Part shown: positions 6,170-16,000 of the stretch, one piece after another
How positions within the stretch are numbered: position 1 is the stretch's first letter
Layout: every line of letters starts with the position of its first letter
IMG/VR virus record: IMGVR_UViG_3300049855_000139
Location: 1 to 43,388 of that record
Reading direction: 5' to 3' (one strand)
Length of the DNA: 43,388 bases
From: a virus
Translations under genes and position numbers: made by a program
Notes under the pieces: model-generated
Seen by the model: the letters and a program-made list of their open reading frames with translations, nothing else
Told to the model about the DNA's origin: nothing
The model's database searches: none

Positions 6170-7426
6170 TTATCTTCCTATGGCGTAGTCGGCGGTTGCC
6201 CCGGTTCCGGCTTCGTGCATCCGCTCTACAGTCAATTGTGATACATACGCAACATTCGAGCCGCCTTCGATCTCGAATCCAAACGTCCAAAACTGATTAG
6301 AGAAATCCTCCTCGTCCCATGGATCGGAGTTTTCCGGGTCCACCGTAAAGATCCATTGTTTGATTGTGTAGCGGTTCGAGCCGTCGAAGTCATACCAGTC
6401 CCCGTATGAATCGACGCTTCCCCTGATGATGGGGCGGATGCGATGTCCGGCGGAGCCTGTCGCGCCACGGAACGCAATCGTTACGCTCAAGGCGTCGATT
6501 GTGCCGACGGGGAACCAACGAAGGAAGCGGAAGACGCCCCGGCCCGTATCCCCGGCGGCGACGCGCAAGGAAGAATTGTCTTCGTCGTGATAGGCGCATC
6601 CCGTATAGGGAAAGTTCTTCCGCTCAAGAATCATTCCGGCATACGTCGGAAGCCCGGCGAATAGAACCGTGAGGGAGGGATGAAGGACGGGCGTGAGATT
6701 CGAGACTTCGATATCGGCGATGGTGTCGTCGTCGGTAGGGTAGTTCGTCGTGTTGCGTTTCTCGCCCATCAGGACGGCATCGTTCCGCAAATAGAAGTTA
6801 TCGGCGACGAACATCGGAAACCCGAAGTTTTCCCATACGAAGCCCGCGAGCGTGTACGTCGTCGGCGCGATCCCGCCCTTCACGGTTTGCGCTCCGGCCT
6901 CGTCGAGGATAAGGCTCCCGTCCCGGTAGATTTGAATTCCGGCGGGCGAGGTAACAACGAACTCGAACCAATGGTATACATCTTGTTCGACAACGCCCGG
7001 ATCGGTTGCGGCCCGAAGCGTTCCCGTAAAGTTCGAGCCTGTCCCTCCGCTCCATAGTTCGATGCGCCCGTCCGCGCGGATCGCGAGCGCGAACTGCTTA
7101 GTGACGGTGAGCATGATATCCCGATGCCGCGCTTGGAAGAAGTCGGAATTCCCGTCGAAGGTTCCTCCGGTTCCTCGTGAGGTCTTCAAGTGCATGCCGA
7201 AGCAAAGAGTCGAAACGCCGCCGGAGCCATTACCAAAATTATGTTCGTAGGGACTCCGCCCGAAGCCCGTATTCATAACGGAAAACGCGAGATCCTCCTG
7301 ATAGTAGGAAGAGCTTCCATAGAAGCCGTCCAAGTTATCGCCCTGATCGCTGACGAGCGTATCGAACGCCTCCGTCTGTCGATTGTGAAGCGCGGCGTCG
7401 AAGGCGTGAAAACGAACGAGACTCAT
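6170..7426 (-). CDS. Putative tail fibre / carbohydrate-binding structural protein
   Basis: The 418-residue protein contains a concanavalin-like beta-sandwich signature around residues 130-230, with HWFEFVVTSPAGIQIYRDG and a following NFYLRND segment typical of LamG-like phage proteins. Aromatic, Gly- and Asp-rich sequence follows. It is encoded directly after the tail hub, a usual position for distal tail or adsorption proteins. The ATG at 7426 overlaps the stop of the hub gene (TAATG). Receptor binding is inferred from domain type and position. Confidence 0.65.
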   Translation of the reverse strand: MSLVRFHAFDAALHNRQTEAFDTLVSDQGDNLDGFYGSSSYYQEDLAFSVMNTGFGRSPYEHNFGNGSGGVSTLCFGMHLKTSRGTGGTFDGNSDFFQARHRDIMLTVTKQFALAIRADGRIELWSGGTGSNFTGTLRAATDPGVVEQDVYHWFEFVVTSPAGIQIYRDGSLILDEAGAQTVKGGIAPTTYTLAGFVWENFGFPMFVADNFYLRNDAVLMGEKRNTTNYPTDDDTIADIEVSNLTPVLHPSLTVLFAGLPTYAGMILERKNFPYTGCAYHDEDNSSLRVAAGDTGRGVFRFLRWFPVGTIDALSVTIAFRGATGSAGHRIRPIIRGSVDSYGDWYDFDGSNRYTIKQWIFTVDPENSDPWDEEDFSNQFWTFGFEIEGGSNVAYVSQLTVERMHEAGTGATADYAIGR

Positions 7427-9972
7427 TAGATGTAGCCTCGCAGAACGCCGATCCCGTTCTTGCCCGGTTGAATCGAGCCGACGTAAAGAATTTCCATCGT
7501 GAGGATATCGTCCTTGACAAGGACCGGGACGGCGAAGTCGTTGAAGGTGAGGATCGCCGTGATCCCGTCGGTATATTGCGGGTTCGTGTTGAAGATGTTT
7601 GTCCCGTTGCGGAGAATCCGCATCTCGAAGAAGCCGCCCGAGGGAGGCGTCGCGAAGTAGAGGGAGAAATCTTTCAGTGTGAAATTGTCGTAGGGGACGA
7701 TGAACGGGTTCCCCCAAACGCCGACTTCCGCGCCGGGGTTCGTGATGCCCGGAAGAGTCTTCGCGATGTCGAAGGGGATGTTCACTTCTTGCGCCCGCGC
7801 CGACTTGCGGATGCGCTTAATCAAGCGGTGCATCGCCGTGAGTGCGTCGCGTTGCTGAATCTGATTCGAGAGCTTCACCGTTTGCCGGAGGACGCGCTTC
7901 GCTTCTTCCTGCAACGTGATCGACTCGACAATAAGCGTCTCGTTGATGTCCATGCCGGGGAGATTGACGACGGTAGACATGCCCGGCTCCAAGCCGTAGC
8001 GGTGCGTACTGAAATCCAATTCAAGGCCCATCACGCCGAAGCGGGTGAGAAGGTTGTCGGCGTACTCCTGAACCATGGCGGCGTCAGAAATATCGGTAAG
8101 GGTTTCGAGCGCCTCATAGATGCCCGTTCCGCCTTCGATGGCTTGCCGGGCGGCGATCTCCGCCGAGTTCTCGGACAGGACAGGCTCGGGGAAATCGGTC
8201 GTGAGCGTGAAGTCAACGGAGAGAACCGTCCCGATGGGGTACTGATCGAAGGTAGGCGAGTTGCGATAGAAGTCGAGAACCGTCGGATCGGTTTGATGGA
8301 ACTCCCATCCCGAGGGAGCCGCCTCGCCCGGACGCCACAACACGACGGGCGTCCCATTAACGCGGACTTCCTCGATACGGGAGAGCTTGTTATTCCACTC
8401 CCACGCCGAGAACAAGAAGCCATTCCAGAAAATGTTATACGGCGTTACCGTGTTGATCGGAACGATGAAATCACGCGTGAGCCGCGCGGCTTCCGGCGCG
8501 ATGGACGCCTTCACATTCTGACGATTCCGGTAGAGTCCCCGATCCCGGTGAACGCGGAGATCGGTCCACAATTGCCCATTGACGCCGCTCGTCGCTTCCG
8601 TGATGTCGAACGGCGCGGACGTAGTCGTCGCCGGGCGGTCGTAGAAGTAGAGGTTCCGGTAGAAATCAAATTGCCAATCCCATCCCGTCGCTTCCGCGAG
8701 GCGGTCGAGGACTTCATTGAGCGGCGTATAGGAGAAATCGAGATCGCCGAGGACCGTCCCCGGATCGCCACGGTTCACCCAAGTAATGCCTTCCGGCGTG
8801 AAGATGCGTTCTTGCAAGTCTTCGAGGATTGATGTCAAGGTTCCGTAGTCGTCGCCCGTGTACTTCATCGTGAGGAGGCGGCGAGAAAGCGACTTCCCAT
8901 AGTCGGAACACTGAACCGAGAAGTCCCGCGTCGGCTCCTGCAAGTGGTAGCGGCCCCAATCAATAGAGTCAATTGTTCCGGCGAAGATCCGAACCCATCC
9001 ATCGGAGCCGGGCTTATAGAAGCCGTGTTCGGCCTCCGTCATGTCTTCATCGAAGAAGTAGATCACGACGGGTTGCCCGATGACAGGCTCCCAACTTCCC
9101 GACTCGTCGGCGGCGGCGAAGGACGCCGAGGCTTGAAAGTTCAATTGCCGATTAACGGAGATGCTGTTCTCCCGAAGGTAGGGAGAGATATTCACGCCAT
9201 TGATGAAGACGGCGAAGTTCGAGTTCGCGGTGTCGAGTGACAGGACCGCGCCGGAGTTTCCGAAAGCTTCTTCCGACTCGATGCCCACGGCTCCCCACAA
9301 GCCCCAATAGATCGAGCCGCCGGAGCCGAAGGCTTCCCCGCTCGGAATGCCCGCCGTCCCCGAGATGAGTGTGTAGACGTTCCCGCCGGAGCCGAAAGCT
9401 TCCGCGCTCGGGATGCCTGTATCGCCATAGATCGGCCCCGCAACGATTCCGCCGGAGCCGAAGGCTTCCGCCGAGGCGATGCCCGTAACGCCGACAATCG
9501 GCCCGCCGACGCTCCCGACGGCCCCGTCCGCGCCGAAAGCTTCCGCCGAGGGAATGCCCGCCGTCCCCGTGACTGTATTCGAGGAGATGGTCCCGCCCGA
9601 GCCGAAGGCTTCGCCCGAGGCGATGCCGGACACGCCAACAAGCGGCCCGGCGACAACGCCGCCCGATCCAAACGCCTCGCCCGAGGCAATGCCGGAGACG
9701 CCCGCGATGTTAAGCCCCGTTGCGCCGCCGGAGCCGAAGGCTTCGCCCGAGGCGATGCCCGTAACGCCGATGATGTACTGGAATGCAACGGTCCCGCCCG
9801 AGCCGAAGGCTTCGCCCGAGGCGATGCCCGTCGATCCCGTGATAGCCGTGTCGAGGGTAACGGACTCGATTTGATCGACAGGAAGACCGTCGATGAAATA
9901 CATTTGCCCGCCGGGAGAATCCGGCGTGTCGAAGGGAAGTCCCTCAAACCATGATTTGTTTTCCGTTCCCAT
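7426..9972 (-). CDS. Tail hub / tail-tip protein with N-terminal GEAFG repeats
   Basis: The 848-residue protein has two parts. Residues 49-243 carry nine copies of a GI(A/P)SxEAFGSGG motif spaced 20-30 residues apart. From about residue 250 it looks like a gp27/gp44-type tail hub: NFAVFINGVNIS, IYFFDEDM, FAGTIDSIDWG, SVQCSDYGKSLSRRLL, then the TGWDWQFDFYRNLYFYDRP stretch and a C-terminal beta-rich domain. The gene follows the beta-helix protein and precedes the lectin-like protein, as expected for the tail tip. The ATG lacks a strong ribosome site and is probably coupled to the upstream gene. Confidence 0.78.
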   Translation of the reverse strand: MGTENKSWFEGLPFDTPDSPGGQMYFIDGLPVDQIESVTLDTAITGSTGIASGEAFGSGGTVAFQYIIGVTGIASGEAFGSGGATGLNIAGVSGIASGEAFGSGGVVAGPLVGVSGIASGEAFGSGGTISSNTVTGTAGIPSAEAFGADGAVGSVGGPIVGVTGIASAEAFGSGGIVAGPIYGDTGIPSAEAFGSGGNVYTLISGTAGIPSGEAFGSGGSIYWGLWGAVGIESEEAFGNSGAVLSLDTANSNFAVFINGVNISPYLRENSISVNRQLNFQASASFAAADESGSWEPVIGQPVVIYFFDEDMTEAEHGFYKPGSDGWVRIFAGTIDSIDWGRYHLQEPTRDFSVQCSDYGKSLSRRLLTMKYTGDDYGTLTSILEDLQERIFTPEGITWVNRGDPGTVLGDLDFSYTPLNEVLDRLAEATGWDWQFDFYRNLYFYDRPATTTSAPFDITEATSGVNGQLWTDLRVHRDRGLYRNRQNVKASIAPEAARLTRDFIVPINTVTPYNIFWNGFLFSAWEWNNKLSRIEEVRVNGTPVVLWRPGEAAPSGWEFHQTDPTVLDFYRNSPTFDQYPIGTVLSVDFTLTTDFPEPVLSENSAEIAARQAIEGGTGIYEALETLTDISDAAMVQEYADNLLTRFGVMGLELDFSTHRYGLEPGMSTVVNLPGMDINETLIVESITLQEEAKRVLRQTVKLSNQIQQRDALTAMHRLIKRIRKSARAQEVNIPFDIAKTLPGITNPGAEVGVWGNPFIVPYDNFTLKDFSLYFATPPSGGFFEMRILRNGTNIFNTNPQYTDGITAILTFNDFAVPVLVKDDILTMEILYVGSIQPGKNGIGVLRGYI
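9244..9828 (-). repeat. Nine-copy GEAFG repeat array inside the tail hub gene
   Basis: Nine related coding units (residues 49-243) read GIASGEAFGSGG four times, and otherwise GIPSAEAFGADG, GIASAEAFGSGG, GIPSAEAFGSGG, GIPSGEAFGSGG and GIESEEAFGNSG. Linkers of 8-18 residues vary freely while the 12-residue core is strongly conserved. Confidence 0.9.
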
Positions 9973-9975
9973 TGT

Positions 9976-12561
9976 TTAGGAGACTGTGAACTCTCCGACG
10001 TTGACATGCCCGGCGGTCCCATCGCAATCTACATAGAACTCGACGACGCCGTCGTCCGTCGGCGTTCCGGTCGATCCGGTGAGTTGCTCCCAATTTCCGA
10101 TAGCGGCGGTCATCGTGTCGATGACTGTATCGGAGTCGAGACCGATAGCGGGGTTCGCTCGCCGAATGAGACGCGGCTCCGCGCCGTTGTAGTTCGCGGA
10201 GTCTCCGGCGGCGGAGGAAGATTTCCAAACCTTACAAGAGATTGTTTTCGCGACGCCGTTGAGAACGCGGACGCGGCGGACGGCGCTCTCGGCTTTCGCG
10301 TAGGAAACCGTAATTGACGGTGCGATCTTCTCCGTCGGCGAGGAGACATCATAACGAACCGTGTCGAGGCGATGCGTCCAAGCGATGCCCGCGCCGACTT
10401 GCACGTCTCGGCGGTGATCGCCCGCCGTGTTGTTGTAGCGCTGATGACGGATGTCGTAGAGCTTGAAATCCGATCCTGTATGCCCGGTGATCTTCGTCGC
10501 CGAAGCGAGAGCGCATCCGACGAAGAGAAGATCCCAACGCCCTTGGTTATCGTTGAAGACTACGTCCCCCGTGCTATGCGTCGTGTCGGTTCCAGTTGCG
10601 ACGCCGAAGTCTACATTCTCCGCGCGGAACTTGCACCAATCGCCGACTACCCAAAGCCCGCGCGGTTGCGCTTGCAAGGTCGAACCGCAAATGGTCCCGC
10701 CCCGGATCGTCAGTTCAATCGGCGACGAGTCCGTACTGTTCCCGAAGTAGATCCCCGCTTGCGCGTTCCCCCAAATGCGGACGTTGGTGAGAGTAAGCCG
10801 ACACGAGCCGTTCGTCGAGTTGAAAAGAAAAGCTTGATTCGCGCATAGGTAGACTGTCGGATTCTGAATTATGCCGTAGTAATGACACGCGTTGTTCTGC
10901 GTGACATGGAAGCCCGTCCCCTGATGAGTGATGACGGTATCGTCAAACATGATGGAAAGGTCAACATACGGCGCGGTGACGCCGAGGTTGAAGACAATCG
11001 CGGCGGCGCTCGTCGAACTGTTCCCGGTGATGATATTCCGCCGGAAGTCCCATCCTTGCGCGTAGGTCCGCATGATGTTGAGATAGATCGCAGTCGTTCC
11101 GTCGAGGTTCCCGACGAAGATGTTATCGGTCACGATGCAACTTACGAAGAAATTCGTTCCGCCCCCGTAACCGTTGTTCGAGTAGATGCAAATGTTCCCG
11201 GCGCGGTAGAACACGTTATAGCGCATGACCACGGTCCCGGATTTGTTTTGAATGAACGAGGCGACAATAATCGCGTTGTTGCCCGTGTCGGTCGTGCAAT
11301 ACTCCACCGTTGCAGTTCCGGCGGCATGCGGTTGAAAGTCCCAATAATAAATTCCGGTCGTGTTCCCGCCCATAAAGGTGAATTGAACATAGCGGACGAC
11401 GGCGGTACAAACTTCGCGGAACGACAGGTATCCCCGCAAAGTCGAAGACGCTCCCGTAATTTTGACGTTGCGCGTCATGTTTGCGACATACGTCTTATGC
11501 GGCGCGGTTCCGCGCTTCTGATTCGTCAAGCCGGAAGAGAGCGTTACTTGCGTAGCACTATCGACGGTCGAGATTGTTTTTTGCTCGACTTCGGTCACGG
11601 TCACATTGCCCGGCCCAATGCCTAGCACGTCGTTCGCTTCCCATCCTGAAGTACTGTCAAGCCCGATCACCGTAGAGGACGCGGCTTCATCCGTGTTGAT
11701 TTGCGTCCAAGGATTCTTCGTCGCCCCTTGGATCGTGAGCGTCCCTCCCGAATCGACGACGATCCCCGTGTCAGTATTCGCGACGCAATCCATAAAGAGC
11801 GTGCATGAGGAGGAGGAAGGAATCGGAGTCCCGGAGCTTCCGACTTCCATCACACCGCCGCTACAAATGTGGAGAACGCCCTTCCATTTGAAATAGTAGG
11901 CGGTCGATGCCGTCGTTCCGCAAATGAAGGTTCCCCCTTGCGAGACGATGATCCCTTGCGGCGGTCCGCCGGAAACTGTCGGCCCGAAGCTCGTTGTCGC
12001 GGTGTTGTCGAGCGTAACAGTGAAAGAGTTCCCGCTCCCGGTCCCGGTCCGCTCTCCCGTGATGAGGAGTTGATCCCCGGACGCCGGAGCCGCCGTAGTC
12101 GTTGTAGCGAGCATGCGGCTCCAATTGTTTGAAGTCGCATTTCGGTAGAGGGTGACTTGCGAGCCTGTCGTCGAGCAAACCACGCGGACAAGGTACGCCT
12201 TGCCCGCAACAAGCAATTGCGAGGAGGAGAACTTGAAAAACACCCATCCATGCCCGAGGCTTGATGTCGCGTAATACGGGAGATCCGAGACGTTCACAGT
12301 AACGGAAGTCACGTCTACCGCGTCGGTCGAGTTGCGAAGGGTAACGGTGAAGGTCCCCGAGGGAGACGCCGCGCGAGCCGCGATCTTCAAGGCGATGCCT
12401 GTAACGGTGATAGCGCCGGGCGTGAACGTCGAGGAATCGAGGTTCGATGTACTGATCGCCGTTGACGCCGCCGAGGAGTCGAGGAGGCTCGTCGAATCGA
12501 CTTGCTCCCACGTCCCCGACGCGGTGAAGTTCCCGGTTGCCCGGCTAATGAGTGTTGCCAT
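9976..12561 (-). CDS. Large beta-rich tail protein, probable parallel beta-helix
   Basis: The 861-residue protein is Ser/Thr/Gly/Asn-rich. After an N-terminal beta-sandwich-like region (residues 1-170), a G8-like or pectate-lyase-like portion has repeated short strands such as GIIVSQGGTFICG, GVLHICSGGVMEVG and GIVVDSGGTLTIQG. Right-handed helix turns follow (FYRAGNICIYSNNGYGGG, VTDNIFVGNLDG). Such folds are common in tail spikes that bind or cleave surface sugars. No catalytic residues can be assigned. The ATG at 12561 follows an AAGGGAG site. Placement between the small structural protein and the hub supports a tail role. Confidence 0.7.
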   Translation of the reverse strand: MATLISRATGNFTASGTWEQVDSTSLLDSSAASTAISTSNLDSSTFTPGAITVTGIALKIAARAASPSGTFTVTLRNSTDAVDVTSVTVNVSDLPYYATSSLGHGWVFFKFSSSQLLVAGKAYLVRVVCSTTGSQVTLYRNATSNNWSRMLATTTTAAPASGDQLLITGERTGTGSGNSFTVTLDNTATTSFGPTVSGGPPQGIIVSQGGTFICGTTASTAYYFKWKGVLHICSGGVMEVGSSGTPIPSSSSCTLFMDCVANTDTGIVVDSGGTLTIQGATKNPWTQINTDEAASSTVIGLDSTSGWEANDVLGIGPGNVTVTEVEQKTISTVDSATQVTLSSGLTNQKRGTAPHKTYVANMTRNVKITGASSTLRGYLSFREVCTAVVRYVQFTFMGGNTTGIYYWDFQPHAAGTATVEYCTTDTGNNAIIVASFIQNKSGTVVMRYNVFYRAGNICIYSNNGYGGGTNFFVSCIVTDNIFVGNLDGTTAIYLNIMRTYAQGWDFRRNIITGNSSTSAAAIVFNLGVTAPYVDLSIMFDDTVITHQGTGFHVTQNNACHYYGIIQNPTVYLCANQAFLFNSTNGSCRLTLTNVRIWGNAQAGIYFGNSTDSSPIELTIRGGTICGSTLQAQPRGLWVVGDWCKFRAENVDFGVATGTDTTHSTGDVVFNDNQGRWDLLFVGCALASATKITGHTGSDFKLYDIRHQRYNNTAGDHRRDVQVGAGIAWTHRLDTVRYDVSSPTEKIAPSITVSYAKAESAVRRVRVLNGVAKTISCKVWKSSSAAGDSANYNGAEPRLIRRANPAIGLDSDTVIDTMTAAIGNWEQLTGSTGTPTDDGVVEFYVDCDGTAGHVNVGEFTVS

Positions 12562-12579
12562 GCGCGGCGCTCCCTTGCG

Positions 12580-12990
12580 TTACAGCTTAAAGATTTTGTT
12601 CGAGTCGCCCGGCCACGAAACGGTGATGTTCCCGCCGTTTGGCGTGCAAGGCAAGCCCGTGTAGTTGTCGATATACGCGATGAGCCGGGAAGTCGATTCC
12701 GTCCCCGTATGCTTGTACAGGATGATGGACTCGAATTGATCGCCGGAGACGGAGTTAATCGTCAAGTCGTCGGCGTCCATCACGCCCGCCGTGTTCGTTT
12801 TGTTGGCGAGGGAGGCGGCGGAAGTTGCGACGCGCCCGCCCGCCGCGACATCGTCCAAGAAGTCATGCGTTGACTGATTGACGGTGTAGTCGGCGGAATC
12901 GACGAAGATCGCGCGGATGTCGTCCGACGGCCAATTGACGGCGGCGTTTCCGAATCCGGCGCGGCCATTATCGTAGAGGAATGTAGACAT
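12580..12990 (-). CDS. Conserved phage structural protein (136 aa)
   Basis: The sequence follows a pattern widespread in tailed phages: IRAIFVDSADYTVNQSTHDF, then FLDDVAAGGRVATS, GVMDADDLTINSVSGDQFES, LIAYIDNYTGLPCTPNGG and a terminal VSWPGDSNKIFKL. These small beta-rich proteins are found in tail modules; the exact position in the virion is unknown. The ATG follows a GAAAGG site. It lies between the tape measure and the large tail protein. Confidence 0.7.
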   Translation of the reverse strand: MSTFLYDNGRAGFGNAAVNWPSDDIRAIFVDSADYTVNQSTHDFLDDVAAGGRVATSAASLANKTNTAGVMDADDLTINSVSGDQFESIILYKHTGTESTSRLIAYIDNYTGLPCTPNGGNITVSWPGDSNKIFKL

Positions 12991-13014
12991 GTTGAAGAAC
13001 CTTTCAGGGTTGAG

Positions 13015-16000
13015 TTAAATAGCTACGCCGCGATTGCGGAAGGTCGAGATCATTTCGTTCGCGACTTTGCCCGCCTCCGCGTTGTTTACGTTGACGTTCA
13101 TGATGATTGGAGTCGAGGAGATTCCCGAGTAGGGAGCGCCCCAATAGCTAGAAGGTGCGTCCGTCGGTCCTCGGGAGGGAGACGGATTCGGCGTTAGATC
13201 GGCGATGCGGTTCTGAAGGAACTTGATCGCGTTGTTGATCTCGGAGCCGAGACCGATAGACGTGCGGAGCCGATTGATCTCGGCTTGCATTGCCTCCACC
13301 GAAGAGAGCGTCGCGGCGGTGAACGTGCCGGATGCTTCCTTCAGGAGTTGCGCGGGAACGGAAGCGAGCGCTTGCGCTGTTGACGTGACGGCGTCGCTCA
13401 CGCCTGTCGCGAAGCGTTCCATCGACGAGGCGACGGAGTTCGTGCTTCCGATCACGGTATCGGTGAAAGGACGAACGACGCCTTGCATGTTCGTGCCGAA
13501 GTTTTGCGTAGACTTGCCCGCCGCATTGAGCGCCTTCGAGAGTTCGGCCATCTCATCCTTAGTCCGCTTCTGAACTTGGATAACCTTCCCTTCCTCATCG
13601 ACGACGTAGGCGAGTTGATTCGACCAATCGGCGAAGACCTTCGTCCCGTCGGCGAGCGCTACGGACTGCTCCGCGATGGCATAGCCGAGCTTGCGAAGTT
13701 CCTCAAGAGTTTTTCCGACTCGATCCTTGTACTCCTCGTTTGCGTCGGCGACGGCGGCGACGGTTTGCGCGACGGCTTGCTCGAAGTGTTGAACCGCTCC
13801 GGTCGATCCCGAAACGGCGGCGGTGTTGTTGTCGAAAGCGAGCGAAGAGTAGTTCGTCGCGTTCGCGTTAATCATGTTCGCGTAGGTTTGCCCGACGACG
13901 GTCGAGGTATTCGCTCGCAATGCGTTGATGTATTCGGTATAGATTGCGTCGCTGAGACCTTGCCCGCCCGCGCCTTCGCCGTTGAGGAGATTCACGCCGC
14001 CCGTCGCCATGCGTTCGAGGTAGCCGTTCGCGACTTCCAGCGTCCCGAGGATGTCGGACAAGAAACGCCCGGTGATGTCGCCGTAGCGTTGCATCTCCTG
14101 AACAATTTGATCCTTCATCGCGAAGAGTTGCTCTTGTCGCTTGTGTGCGTCGGCGCGGAAGTTCATTAGCTCCGCCTTGATCTCGCGCGTTGTGACTTCG
14201 ATCCGCCCGATATCTTGCTCCATGCGACGGCCTTGCAAGTACTGAAGAACGCCCGTGACGGCGGAGACGGCGGACGAGATCGCGGTGATCCACCCCGTCA
14301 GTCCGCCCTGTAGCGCTTGCGTCGCCTTCTGTGCATTGTCCGCGCCGCCGACGGAAGGCAAGCCGCCCGGCGAGGAAGGCTTCCCGGAGAAGACGGACTC
14401 GACATCCTTGAAGGCTTTCGTCGCCGACTTCCCGAGATCCTGCATTGATTTGATGTTGCCCTGCAACGCGTCCTGTAGAACGCCTCGGAGAATGTTCTTC
14501 ACGAAGCTCGTCGCGGCTTTCCCGATGTCGTCGAAGAAGCTCTTAAACGCCTCGGAGAATCCCTTCCCCTTGATGATCGAATCGACAAGCCCATCGGAAA
14601 GATTCCCGAAGGCCCCGGCGATGTCCTTCCCGAACTGATTGAACATCTCGCCGTACTTGCTCAACTTCCCGGCCATCTGATCGAGATACTTGCTCGTGTC
14701 GGCAATTTGTTTGTTGTATACCGTGACGTTCTCCCCGCGAGCAACGGCGAGGTTGCGCTCGGCTTCGAGCATCTTCTGATACGCTTCTAACACTTGCTGA
14801 TAGTTGACGTTCTGATTTCCCGCCTCGTAAAGCGCCTTGATGTACTGATAGGACTCTTTTGCTTTCGCGGCGAGTTCTGTGAGGACTTTCGTCGAAGTAA
14901 GCCCCAATTGCCGCATCGCGCCCTCAAGCTTGGCGTTAGTTTCCAGAATGCGGATAAGCGGGTTATTCTGCCCGAGTTCCTGATAGGTCTTGAGGACTTG
15001 TTTCCCGTTCTCCATGATGGAGACCGTCGCCATGTTTAGCTGCTCGTAGAGGGACTTCTGAATCGGGACTTGCTTGAGCGCGGCCTCGTGCATGTCGTTA
15101 TAGGCTTTCTGAAACACGGAGGCGGTCTTGAGCTTTGCAATCGCGAGCTTCTCATCCATGTCCTTGATCTTCGCGGTCAAGTCGATGATGTCGTTGATGG
15201 TCTTCATTTGTGCCGCATAGCGCTTGTCGGCTTCCTTCCATCCTTGCGCCATGCGGTCATCGTGTTCCTTAGCTTCTTTCGCGGCTTTCTTGAGCGCGGC
15301 GGAGGAGGCGGCGGCGGACTTCGCGGCGGACTTCGCCGCTTCCTCCGCCATACGCGCCGCAAGCTGCCTTTGCTTGGCGGCGTCTACCTCTTTCATCGCG
15401 GCCTCGCCCATCGCCCGCGCGTGTTCCATCTGAGCGGCTTGAGCGCGTTTCAGATTCGCGATAGCGCCGTCTTCCATTGCCTTGAACTTGCCAAGCGACA
15501 ATTGCATCGACTCGGCGGTATCGCGGAATGCTTTCGCGAGGAGGTTAAGCCCGCCCGTCATTGCCGTGATGAAGTTCGTCTTCATCTGATCCCACAAGAA
15601 CGCGAGCGCCTTCCCCATCCATTCGGCGGCGTCCTTCGAGCCTGTCAGATAGGTGATGCTCTCCTTGAGTTGCTCGATGAGTATTCCGAGTCCGGGATTG
15701 ATAACTTCGATGAAGCTGACGACGGAGCGGCCCGCGAGCGCGAGATTCTCCCATGCGTCCTTCGTGTTGTCGAGGACGTATTTCATCTCCCCGAGCGACT
15801 CGATCATGTCCGCAATTTGCCACGCGCTAAACGCGGCGGCGACGGCGGTGATGCCAATTGTGAGCGCCGACATTCCGCCGAGGACGCCCGCCATGGGAGC
15901 GGCGAGGGAGCCGAGTCCGCCGACGATTGTCGGAAGGAACGCGGTGAACGAGCCGAGCGCGAGGAGCGCCGGACCAATGGCGGCGGCGAGCGCGGCGAAA

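Noticed and set aside
7468-8832. Long open frames opposite the structural genes (also 15070-16092 and 23410-24729).
   Set aside because: They are antisense shadows of clear genes (tail hub, tape measure, capsid), rich in Arg and lacking ribosome sites or recognisable domains. GC-rich coding sequence often leaves such frames open.
9244-9828. CRISPR-like array from regularly spaced similar sequences.
   Set aside because: The repeats are in frame within a long open reading frame, vary at synonymous positions and encode a conserved peptide. The scattered promoter elements are also not CRISPR because they are separated by genes.
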